This document shows positions 22,871 to 33,105 of a stretch of DNA of 64,000 bases, piece by piece. Location of the stretch: NCBI RefSeq assembly GCF_036588685.1, contig NC_086384.1, positions 55,470,945 to 55,534,944 of the forward strand, in the 5' to 3' direction. Positions within the stretch are counted from its first letter, which is position 1, and every line of letters begins with the position of its first letter. The notes under the pieces are model-generated. The model had not been told where the DNA came from, searched no databases, and worked only from the letters and a program-made list of their open reading frames with translations. Made by a program: the position numbers and the translations under genes. This stretch comes from Mytilus trossulus. Lineage: Eukaryota; Mollusca; Bivalvia; Mytilida; Mytilidae.

Positions 22871-23689
22871 ATCTTTATCTTATCTTTAATGTCTGAAATG
22901 AAATATTTAATTATATTTGAAAATAAAGCAAAACAACAGGAGCAAATGAAAAAAACAAAACAAAATGTTTTCTACATGACAATGCTTTAAATGTAACCAC
23001 GTACTAACATGAAGCCGACGTAAATATGCATCTAAATATCGACTCTATGTTTTTTCTTACTGTTTTCAAAAATACTTATGTATATAATATATATTACCAG
23101 ATTGCCTACACCACATATATTCAAAAGATTTAGTTTTTAAAAATATCACCTAAACCAACATGAAATTAACTAGCATTTTGAATGAACAAATAATGAAGTG
23201 GTATTGTTATCCACTTGTTCTGAATCAACCCTGGTTAATTATTGTTGAACATTATTCCCGAGCGTATCATCATCTCGTACAATACCTCTGCTGTAAGTCT
23301 CAGATTATATAATCAGCTGAGTATGCACCTTTTTGATAGTACAATAAATTGTATCACATTTTGTTAATATTTCGACTTCAATACATTTTTGACGAAGACA
23401 TATTTACGTACGGTTGAATAATCTCGATAAAATAAAATCCATAAAAGTAGTTTACTTTCATTTTCCAATATATATGGCGATGCATATTCCTTTTCTATAA
23501 TATAATTCCATAATATCTGATATAAACTTTAATATGAAAATCCAACTGGACGGTATATTGCACAATACACTATGTGCAACATACACTATGATTGAGACAC
23601 CAAGCACTTAATTAACCTATTAAAGTTAATATAAAACAGCTTTATTTTTTTTTATTAGCAATACAATGTACTTTTGTCTGAAGCACTTA
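22871..23689. other. Spacer, nothing recognised
   Basis: AT-rich intergenic DNA between the two paralogues, without open frames of note or identified repeats. Confidence 0.4.
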
Positions 23690-24330
23690 ATACACGATGG
23701 TCTTGATGTATAGATTATGCGTACTGATGTTGTTTATCATCTTAACAACATGATTTACTGTTCTTTCATTTGTCTTTGTTCTATTATTAATATTACTTTT
23801 ACTGTTGAATGGTTTTATGTGATATCCGTTTGACGTGGCTCGGTACTTATACATCTCGTCAATGTGTGTGTATTGGCTTTCATTTTTTTGTGGTTTGTTT
23901 TGTATATGCGACTCTTTATATTTCTTTTGTTCTTATTACGTGACTCTGTACTTTAAAAGATCCCGTCAGTATTATGTTGGTCTATTATATTTCATTATGA
24001 TATATTTCTATTATGAATTACTATAGACGTTGAACCACAAACATCAAAATCATTCAATAGCGTAGTGGAATTAACTATTATTGGAATCTCATAAATTCTA
24101 CCTATAACTTTTGGACTAGTTTAAATCTCGGTCTATTTCTGTAATTTGTTCTTACTACTTTTGATTTTTTCACTCTGTACGCTTACATTGCCTATGTAAA
24201 TTTTAAAACTGTTTGTATGCACATTGAACGACAAATTTATGTGACGTATACAAATTTTATGACGTCAGACACTCAATTCAATCCATGTGTTCGTAGATAG
24301 ATGTTTTTGTGTTCTGTTAAATTGTCCCCT
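23690..24330 (-). repeat. Dispersed repeat family E, reverse copy
   Basis: Reverse complement of much of 58200-58860: GTTGTTTATCATCTTAACAA, GACGTGGCTCGGTACTTATA and AAGATCCCGTCAGTATTATG match blocks there. It also matches 28130-28270 in its last 150 bp (TTGAACGACAAAT, GACGTCAGACACTCAA). Confidence 0.75.
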
Positions 24331-24639
24331 TTTAAAATTGTGATATACCAATGTGATTTTTCGATGCTGTCCAGCATTTTATGTTTGCCTCTCTCCGCAA
24401 ACCGTAATATCAGCGTTGAAAACACAAATGTTGATTCTTCTACTGTACTTGAATATAGTCGTTATGATAGAGGATCAGCACGATCCTGTTTTTGTGGAAA
24501 TAATTATACTAATTTTTTATACTTAATGTTTGATGGAGCTTGTATTGTCTACCTTTCTAATGGAGAAAAGGTGGAGGAATGTGGTGATAAGCACCATTTT
24601 AAGGCCCTGAAAATGCAAAACTTGGCAATTAGATTTTGA
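24301..24639 (+). other. 112-codon open frame, doubtful
   Basis: The first 15 or so codons lie in repeat E. The later part contains RYDRGSARSCFCGNNYTN and YLSNGEKVEECGDKH, which look less biased than background. No domain is recognised, no splice structure is evident, and the start is in repeat. It could be a fragment of an old mobile-element protein or chance. Confidence 0.2.
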
Positions 24640-24829
24640 ATATATTGTGTGTATGAAAATGAACCTGTAATGTTATTTGGACACTTAAGTCACATGTAAT
24701 GTCATAAACATCACATACTGTAAAGATAAACTTGTATTCAAAAGCTCGTATCATAATATTAATGAAATACAAATGAATGAAGAAATGTGTCTGAAGACAC
24801 GAATGCCCCTACAAAAGCTTGTCAAGTAA

Positions 24830-25160
24830 AAAAATGTGCATAACTCCGGAACGGTTAGTGACTCCCAACCCACAATGTCAAACTCAGTGTTTTGTAGAAT
24901 TGTCTGTAAGTTTCATATAATTTGGATGTTAGAGTGCAGAAATTTTATAAGGGTTATAACTCTAAAACGGTTAGTTATTGGCTGTCCAAAATCGAATTCT
25001 GTCTCCTAGATATATTTCGTAGCATTGTATATGATTTTTATGAAATTATGTATGATGCAAGCTTAGGTAGGTGTCCGGGAACTAAAATGAGACGGATGGA
25101 AGGACCAACAGAGGGATCGGCAAGGGTAACAGTTAATGTCCACATTGCCTAAGGAGGTAA
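24830..25160 (+). repeat. Internal two-copy repeat of gene-poor type
   Basis: Two related blocks each contain AACTC..GAACGGTTAGT or a close variant (24842 and 24958), followed by GGATGGAAGGACCAACAGAG. Resembles widespread molluscan non-coding repeats; inference only. Confidence 0.4.
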
Positions 25161-25319
25161 GGGGAGGGGTGGCGTTAAAAAAATATTTTGACACTTGTTT
25201 AAGTTTTGTATTATGTACAAGTACCTCATGTGGTCGTTAATTCAAAATAAAAATAATTTCATCAACGAACTTAGTATATCTTTACATATTTATGCATATG
25301 CAACAACCCGACATAAGAG

Positions 25320-25560
25320 TAAACAAAAAAAAGTAAAAACACAAAAATACTGAACTCCGAGGAAAATTCAAAAAGGAAAGTACAAAATCAAAAGGCAAAA
25401 TCAAAAGTCCAAACGCATCAAACAAATGGATAACAACTTTCATATTCCTGACTTAGACCAGGCAATTTCTAATGTAGAAAATCAGCCACGAATGTGTCTT
25501 CAACACAGCAAGAAAATCCCGCGCCCGGAGGCCGACTTCACCTAGCTTCTTTACAAATTA
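25320..25560 (+). repeat. Dispersed repeat family E, partial copy
   Basis: Contains AAAATACTGAACTCCGAGGA, GGAAAGTACAAAATC and CATATTCCTGACTTAGACCA, matching the start of the copy at 57920. Confidence 0.6.
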
Positions 25561-26109
25561 ATATACACTTACGACAACACGTTCCTGCTGTAATGTCCGT
25601 CAATGAAACAAGAACATCACGAACATTGTGATTTGTGATTTAATGTAACCAATCGGAAGTATTTTTCTTCTGAAAAAAAATCAATCAAAATGGATACTAT
25701 TTTATACGCAATGGGCGTATACTTATTATCACAGTATAATTTACTTACACTTCAGATACTTCAATAATTCTTTTCTCGTAGGACGTGTAGTCAAACAGGG
25801 TGTGAGTATTCAAACATTGTACTTATTGACGTTTTTGATAAAAGATAAAGTATAACCATGTAGTGTAATACTACATGATATTTAAGATAAACTGCAAGCT
25901 AGATATACAATAAATGATAAAAATCTCGTTATTTATCTATAATTGTCCTTGTATTTTTAACAGATGTACATTTTACACTTGATACATTACTGTATATTCA
26001 TCGTCAAATATGATGTTCTTTTAAATTTCATAGTTAAACCGGAGAGTTTCGAATGACGTAATATACTCATGTGTGTTCATACATGTATCACAAGGGGTTC
26101 TGCCTTTAT

Positions 26110-26700
26110 TTTTATCTGATGCAAAAAGTAAAAAAAATATAACTCTAAACGGAAAGTCCCTAAGCAAATGGAAAAAGCTCAAACATATTAAACGAATTGA
26201 TACTAATACTGCTATATCTCTGACTTGATACAGGAACTTTGTTATGTAGACAATGGTGGTATCAGCCTGGTTTTATATCTAGCTAGACCTCTCACTTGTA
26301 TAACAGTCGCATAAAATTCCATTATAGTGACAACAAAATGTAAATAAAACAAACTGACATAATAGGTAAAAATGTCAAAAGCCGTGGTACAGCAGTTAAC
26401 ATTCGGTTATAATCTTTATAACTATAAAAATAAACAAATCTGTCAACGTAGAAACACAAAAAGACATATAGACAAAGCACCTTCGGAAATACGATAGACA
26501 AGAATACAAATATTTACTATAGCGCTATAACACAATGACGGGATGTATAAGTACCGAGCCATGTCAAATGGTTATTACCGAAAGTAGACAGTAAAAGTAA
26601 TAGTTTACAAAGACAATTGAAAGAATATTATAACAATTTATTAAGATGATAAACAAATTTCTTTTCTGATGTATCAGCTGCAAGCTCTACAATACCGAAT
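26110..26700 (+). repeat. Dispersed repeat family E, diverged copy
   Basis: Order of blocks as in 57920-58860: GATACAGG, CTCTCACTTGTATAACAGTC, AATGACGGGATGTATAAGTA, CCGAGCCATGTCAAA and ATTAAGATGATAAAC. Confidence 0.6.
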
Positions 26701-26859
26701 GCGTTGGGTAATGTATATCCCATATGCATGTGGATTTGGTATATTGCTTCTAAAGCGGGTGAAATTGCTAATTTCACAATAAAAATAGTCATTGTCATTT
26801 TTGCTTAATTTCTTTTGTTACCTATTCTGACAGATTGCGATAAGACGTGTCACGGTACT

Positions 26860-27485
26860 TGTCTATACCTAATTCATGTATTTGATTTTGATGTTATATT
26901 TGTTATTCTCTTGGGATTTTGTCTGATGCTTGGTCCGTTTCTGTGTGTATTACATTTTAGTGTTGTGTCGTTGTTCTCTTATGTTTAATACGTTCCCGCC
27001 GTTTTAGTTTGTTACCCCGATTTTGTTTTTTGTTTTTTTGATTTATGAGTTTTGAACAGCGGTATACTACTTTTGCCTTAATCTGACATCAGGCTTGGAC
27101 TTTTTTTGAACTGAGTTTACTGTGTATATTGCTATGTGTTGTTTTATTCTACATTGGCTAAATGTATAGAGGGAGGGTTGAGATCTCACAAAACATGTTT
27201 AACCCCGCCGAATTTTTGCGCCTGTCTCAAGTCAGGAGCCTCTGGCTTTTGTAAGTCTTGTATGTTTTTTAATTTTAGATCATTAATATGTTTTGGAATT
27301 AAGTGTGACGTCCAATTTCACTAACATAGTAAACAATTTTATTGAGGGACCAGCTACAGACCACATCCGGGTGCGGGATTTTCTCGCTGCACTGAAGATC
27401 CATTGGTGGCTTTCGGTTGTTGTCTGTTCTTTGGTCGGGTTGTTATCTCTTTAACAAATTCCCCATTTCCATTCTTATATTTTAT
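26860..27485 (-). repeat. Dispersed repeat family F
   Basis: GGGAGGGTTGAGATCTCACA, GTTTAACCCCGCCGAATTTT, GTCAGGAGCCTCTGGC, CATCCGGGTGCGGGATTTTC and CATTCCCC-like end, parallel to the copy at 20690-21090. Confidence 0.7.
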
Positions 27486-27644
27486 CGTTTGTCATAGATT
27501 ACGGTACTGATATGACCGCTTGAGTCAAATTCAAAGCATAGTCAAAACGTGGGACAGAGGAAGCCGAATCTGTTAAATTCGTTAATTTCTGATTCTTGAG
27601 GATATTAATATTTCTATTTTCTTCTCTTATCACAAAATATCCCG

Positions 27645-28118
27645 CAGTGTATCCCAAAGTAATAAATTTATAGCGTATGCCACCATTTTTATGTTGAATA
27701 CATTAATTTTTTTTCTTGTACATGTAGACGAATTTTCAATTTCACATGGAGAATGGGGGTTTACAGGATTAAACATTCAAACATTTTGATAGAACTAATA
27801 TCAGAGAACTATCGAGATTTAAAATATCCAGAAATATTTAAGAGTTTGTAGAAAATCACATATGTTTAATACTGCTACGGGAGTAAAGAGTAACACAGTA
27901 TTGCTGAAGACCCTCTTTCACTGTGAATAAAATCTTTGTCAAGCTGATGGACAACTTGTTTGTCGAACATGAAGATGAACCGGCAATTTTCTTTTTTTCA
28001 TACGGAATTTGTTTGTCTAAGGTATCAAATACAAACAGGGCAAGTCCTCCGATTTGCTGTTCAATGTAAGGTGTATTGAAGCAATCAAATGTATCCCAAA
28101 GTAATAAATTTATAGCGT
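27645..28118. repeat. About 30-bp direct repeats bounding a 440-bp block
   Basis: TGTATCCCAAAGTAATAAAT followed by TTATAGCGTAT occurs at about 27648 and again at about 28088. The second copy abuts repeat E. The sequence between has no recognisable gene. Confidence 0.65.
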
Positions 28119-28129
28119 ATTACATTGCC

Positions 28130-28600
28130 TATGTAATTTTTTAAAACTGTTTGTATGCACATTGAACGACAAATGTATGTGACGTATACACATTTTATGA
28201 CGTCAGACACTCAAGTCAAATGATGTGTTCGTAGATAAATGTTTTTGTGTTATGTTAAATTGTCCCTTTTAAAATGTTTATGCGATGATGACTGATGTAC
28301 CCATATTTTGACTATTTTATTAACTGTGACTGTTTATTTAACGCATCATGTAAATATAACGGAATTTGATGAGACTCTTATTAAAGAGAGAGGGTTAGCG
28401 CTATAGAACCAGGTTTAATCCATCATTTTCTACATTTGAAAATGCCTGTACCAAGTCAGGAATATGACAGTTCCTGTCTATTCGTTTTTGATGCGTTTTG
28501 TTATTTGATTTTGCCATGTGATTATGGACTTTCTGTATTGATTTTCCTCTGAGTTCAGTATTTTTGTGATTTTACTTTTTATGCTATAGGTTTGAATGTG
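28130..28600 (-). repeat. Dispersed repeat family E, reverse copy
   Basis: Reverse complement of 57930-58380: ACGCATCATGTAAATATAAC, GCGCTATAGAACCAGGTTTA, GTCAGGAATATGACAGTTCC and CTCTGAGTTCAGTATTTTTG in mirrored order. Confidence 0.75.
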
Positions 28601-28611
28601 GGATTACATTA

Positions 28612-28845
28612 GTGCTTCTATATTTCTTATCCTTTGTCAAGACAATCAGTACGATTTACATACAAAGAAAATATTATTTTGAGCTTTGTCCCCAAGAACA
28701 ACAACATTCTTATCGTGAAGAGATGATAGACATTTCACAGTCTTGTTTTCTCTTGAAAACGGACTTTGGTCGATCATTCACACAGTTTTTACTACTTATG
28801 AATGAAAAGTTTTATCAGAGACCTGATTACGTTGACCCATTCTGA
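28612..28845 (+). other. 77-codon open frame, unrecognised
   Basis: The portion LCPQEQQHSYREEMIDI and LKTDFGRSFTQFLLLMNEKF has protein-like composition. The annotated start abuts a repeat and there is no clear splice signal. No domain is recognised; possibly an exon or gene fragment. Confidence 0.25.
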
Positions 28846-30171
28846 CAAAGTGTTCAGGTCAACGTCTTCACGTTTATTCATAGCTTTATCACAGTCCTCG
28901 GTTAAACCCATACTTATACGTTATGGTTTCAATTGATGTGTTTGCTTTCTCTAGACTTAGGACTATGATAAATCACCTTTTTAGATGTTCATGTTGAATT
29001 ACATTCAGATCCCAATTGATAACATGGCCTAAAATGCTGTAAACATAAGGCGAGTGGGAATAACTACATGTGTGATGTTGTTTCTAGGTTTTGTTCACAA
29101 GTATGGTCGTGTTATGCTAGCTTATAATTAAATTATTTAGGTACAATGGTTTTGGTGTAACTGTAGAATACAATAAGAACAAACTGATTTTGAAAATAAA
29201 GTGGATTTTTATTATCCTTATGATACAGAACGTTGCCGATGTTGATTGCATCAATTCATCTATTGGTTTACAGAACAGGAAGGCTTTTTTTCTCTCCCTT
29301 ATATAAAGGTTCCGATCTTACATTCTTAAAAAGACAAAGAAGAGATACATCTCAAAGCATACTGACCAATCTGTATATTGAAAATGCATTTATACATACA
29401 TTGCCAATTGCAAATCTCTTAATCATTTTTGAAAATAAACTAGCAGTGAATTTTTAGTTCTAATGATATGTGACCCTAGCGGATGATGAAGATCTGATAG
29501 AAGGTCATCAAAGATTCTAGAAGGTGATATAGATTTAAAAGACATTAGGCCGATGGTAATGTGTAAGACCGTAGCTACGGCTGTGTCGAAAGTAGTATTG
29601 AATAAGCCCATTACAATGTTAGTTTAGCGACTTCATTGTTGATGGAGATAATACCAACCGTAGTGAAAACACACTTGGAATATCTTAAACTAATAAAAGG
29701 GAATTATTACCCATTAGCAGCTGCACTGATAGAGGGGTCATATTATTTTAAAATTGTTTTAAAGGTTCTGCGAAAAGACCTCATCATATTAACTTGAAAT
29801 CAAAACTTAAGTACACAATTATTGGTGCTAATCAGATTGCAAAACAAATCGACATTACGTACCCTCGAAGACACAATTTATCAAAATCACTTGACAAACT
29901 TAAAACTTCTCCCGAATATCGTGAAATAGACATTTCAAAACAAACGGCTAAAAATAAAATCATAACCAAAAATAAATTGGACAAATAACTCATTAAGGAT
30001 GTTTATCATTTTGTCCGACAGACGCTCGTGTCGTTGTCAAAAATCTCATCGCCCAAGTTCGTAACAAAAACGTTATTAGAAAAATAAAATTGATGATCTC
30101 AAAGATTAACCACAGCACATTAACAAAATGGAAATAATCATGTTAACAAAAACTTTATTTGTATAGAAATG
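28846..30171. other. Spacer with short unrecognised frames
   Basis: Includes weak open frames at 29233-29457 and 29794-29988 without recognisable domains, and no repeat that I can place. Possibly degraded coding or mobile sequence. Confidence 0.3.
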
Positions 30172-30437
30172 ATAATAAAGGTAACATTCAACAGCTTAAA
30201 TGTAAAACGATATTTATAATCTTAATTATAACTTATATACAGTTAACATATATTCTTGTTTAAATACGGTTTACATATTTACCACTCAGAGCTGTGGTGT
30301 AGTGATATTAAAGGTAACATTCAACAGCCTAAATGTAAAACGACATTTATAATCTTAATTATTACTTATATACAGTTAACATATATTCTTGTTTAAATAC
30401 GGTTTACATATTTACCACTCCGAGCTTTGGTGTAGTG
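30172..30437. repeat. 133-bp tandem duplication carrying a SINE head
   Basis: AAAGGTAACATTCAACAGC starts each unit, 133 bp apart, and both units end in TATTTACCACTC(A/C)GAGCT. Only the second continues into the full SINE, so the duplication includes the first 25 or so bases of the SINE. Confidence 0.85.
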
Positions 30438-30748
30438 GTAGATGCATCGGATACTAACAAAAAGGTTTCTGGTTCGATTCCCGTCTGTGATGAACATTTC
30501 AGAAACTGAATTTTCGGCTCTCCCTTGACAACAATTGCGAGTATGGTCTCGATAATAGTCTGTCGGAAGGGGACGACAAATGACTGACCCGTGTTAAGAG
30601 AGAGCCATATCTCTTGCACGTTAAAGACACCCTTGTAGATTTCGAAAAGAGCAGGCTAAGGCCGCACTCGCACCCGCAAAGTGGAAAGTGGAAAGTGATT
30701 AATATAAGTTGCAAAACTTGTTTTCCAATCCACTATAAATAAATATGT
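30417..30748 (+). mobile_element. tRNA-derived SINE
   Basis: Polymerase III box A (TGGTGTAGTGG, 30428-30438) and box B (GGTTCGATTCC, 30471-30481) are spaced as in a tRNA. The acceptor and anticodon arms do not form a tRNA, and a long tRNA-unrelated body follows (GAGAGAGCCATATCTCTTGC, ACGTTAAAGACACCCTTGTA). That body resembles the central domain of metazoan Meta-type SINEs from memory; not verified. Confidence 0.7.
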
Positions 30749-31004
30749 TTAAACTAACTACTTACAAAATTTGAGATAATTTAACACATATAATATTTGA
30801 TGTTAGCAATTTTCATTGCTTATCAATATTATAACAGTGCAGATTTTATACACTTTATTGCCTTTTGGTACAATGTTTTATTGAAAACAGTGCAGAGTAA
30901 ACAAACTATTGTCATTTGATATAATGCTTTATATCATGGATAAATGCACTACTATTCTATAATGTAACAAGCAGACTTTACAAACCTAATTGATCATTAA
31001 TATA

Positions 31005-31195
31005 AAAAGAACATGTAGTATTATTGCCAATACGACAACTTTCCACTAGAGACCAAAATGACACAGAAATAAACAACATGTCATCATACGACCATCAACA
31101 ATGAGCAAAGCCCATACCACATACTCATCTTTAAAAGACCCCTAAAAGTGTAAAACGAAAAATAACTCCTCATTAATATAATTAACAATGAACGA
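31005..31195 (+). repeat. Dispersed repeat family B
   Basis: ACATGTAGTATTATTGCCAA, CAACAATGAGCAAAGCCCAT and ACCACATACTCATC follow the order of the copy at 3750. Confidence 0.65.
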
Positions 31196-31198
31196 GGA

Positions 31199-31772
31199 AC
31201 AAAGGAGTAGGTTCGGTAAGACCCCTTTTTGACCCCAAAATATAGCAGTTTTACATAATTGTTAAAATGTAAACTTTTAGTTATTTATTGGACAGAAGAA
31301 AGCTTCTGCTACATAAATATGAGGTGTTTTTGACAATACAATGCACATTTATCTGGTACAAGTACCATTTTGTCATGCTAAATTACTGAAATCTTCACAA
31401 TTCTAACATTTTAGTTAAATTTAGACGTTTTTCGTGTTAAACGAAAGTTACTGCATTCGTGTTCATCCTTAATATTGATTTTTGAGTTGTATTTTATGAT
31501 AATACATACCATATATAAAGTTTGAGGATGAACACGGATGCGGCAACTTTCATTCTGACAAAACACATCTGAAAAGTGACATTTTTCGACATATTTGGAA
31601 GATTTGTCATATTTGAGCTTGAATCGGATCGATTTTAATGACTAAATCAGTTAAAATCGTTCACTTAAACTAATTGATTCAATTGAAATAGACTCTGAAG
31701 TGTTTAAAAAGGGGTCAAAATCGTTCGGCATATGAACCTGAACTTCAGGCCAAAACCTACTCATTTGTAAAA
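31199..31772. mobile_element. Long foldback element
   Basis: Outer arms AAGGAGTAGGTT and its complement AACCTACTC; inner arms GAAAGTTACTGCATTCGTGT TCATCC and the diverged complement GGATGAACACGGATGCGGCA. Together nearly the entire 570 bp folds back on itself. No coding capacity. Confidence 0.7.
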
Positions 31773-32230
31773 AAAGCATGAAACGATAACCACTAAATTA
31801 CAGTCTCACGATTTTGGACAGACGCAAACATACAGAATGTGACCGGGTTGAACATGTAAGCAAGATTCAAACCCTCCCCTAACCTGGAACTGTGGTGTAA
31901 CAGTACAACGATTAAACTAACTATAGAAATCAGTTCGGAGACGATTTACCCAGCTGATGGATACACATAATACAAATACAAGTAACAAAAACACAATGTG
32001 ACCGTAGAATGTTTCATATCGTAAAGAAATGCATTGCCATTCTATATTGTAACAAACAGACATTACAAACTTAATCAACTTTTGATATAATGTTGTAAAT
32101 CATTACGAAATGCATTATCATTCCATATTGTGGACAGTGCAGGCTTGAATATTGTATTATCCTTAGGTTAATTATAATATGTATCATAAAGAAATGCATT
32201 ATTATTTTTCTATATTGTTACAAGCAAACG

Positions 32231-33105
32231 TTATAAACTCGGTTGACCTTGCATAAGATGTTTTATATCATAAAGATATGCCTTATTATTTACCGCATTA
32301 CTTACTAACAGGCAATCGTTTAATTTGTCGTAATGAATGCCTTTAGCATACACCAACATATTTTGATTTTTCCACGAAAGTAGTTCTATATGAGTAATAC
32401 CATCAGGTAATACAACTATAACATTGCTGGAATGTTGACAAGTCACATACACATTACCGTTACCATCAGTTGTTATTCCTCTCGGCAATTGCATTTGATC
32501 ATTTGTAAACTTCCATATGAATTGTCCATACAAGTCACAACAGTATAGTTCATTTTTCGATGGATCAGTAAGGAATAGTCTGTCTGTAAGAGTTGCAATG
32601 CACCAGACATATGCCGATGGACAAGCAAATGTTCGGATTAGCTCACCTGAAGGATTTATTACCTCGACCTTCTTCTTTTCAATAACAACGTACATTAGCT
32701 CGTCTTGATATGACATTCCAATGATTTCTCCACTGATTTCAACTTTTTCCTTAAGTTCACCTGTTTTGATATTGTATATCATTATATAAGATCTGTATTT
32801 TGGGATATTGACAGCAATAGCAAATTCGGTGTCGTTTATCACTGATATACCCCATGAATGTTTAGGAAGTTTCATTTCTTTTTTGTACTTTCCTTCTCTG
32901 TAATGGATTATTAACCTTTCTCTGTTTTCTTCAAGGAAAACAATCAATTTACCTATGATAGCACAATGAAATATGATATAGCCTCCACTTGTCCTTATTC
33001 GCCTTCTAACAAAATTTCCGTAAATTTCTATTGTGCGAAGAATAGAAGCTGTAACTTGAAGCGGTTTGCCATCCAATGCAAGACCTTGTGACAATGTCGG
33101 TGGAG
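32231..33105 (-). CDS. Gene 1 exon 14: NHL-like beta-propeller
   Basis: Enters after TTATTTTCAG in phase 1 (G plus CT gives Ala, then PPTLSQG) and ends at TAA 32231. Repeated strand blocks: CAIIGKLIVFLEENRERLII, SWGISVINDTEFAIAV, IGMSYQDELMYVVIEKKKVE, WCIATLTDRLFLTDPSKNEL, LYCCDLYGQFIWKF, GITTDGNGNVYVTCQHSSNV, GIHYDKLNDCLLVSN. These are typical of NHL/YVTN-type propellers at the C-terminus of molluscan TRIM-like proteins, here about 290 residues, enough for five or six blades. Such propellers bind RNA or protein in known families. The last 25 codons belong to a tandem repeat continuing downstream of the stop. Confidence 0.88.

Larger units (their letters stand above)
30900..32310 (-). repeat. 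Tandem decayed copies of the gene 1 coding tail
   Basis: At least four minus-strand units resembling the last 80 or so bp of the propeller exon plus stop, at about 30905-30990, 31990-32080, 32085-32160 and 32165-32230, the coding tail itself being 32231-32310. Each has a GCATTTCTTTA.GATAT-like core and most have a TTGTTACAATATAGAAT-like end. Some still translate as AFLYDMKH or AFIHDIKHYIK. Units 1 and 2 are separated by repeat B and a foldback. Confidence 0.7.

Noticed and set aside
23835..24026. 63-codon frame also present at 58501-58731
   Set aside because: It recurs only because both sites are copies of repeat E. The two differ by stops and length, so there is no evidence of a conserved protein.
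30428..30481. Possible functional tRNA gene
   Set aside because: Box A and box B are present, but the flanks do not form acceptor and anticodon stems and a long SINE body follows.
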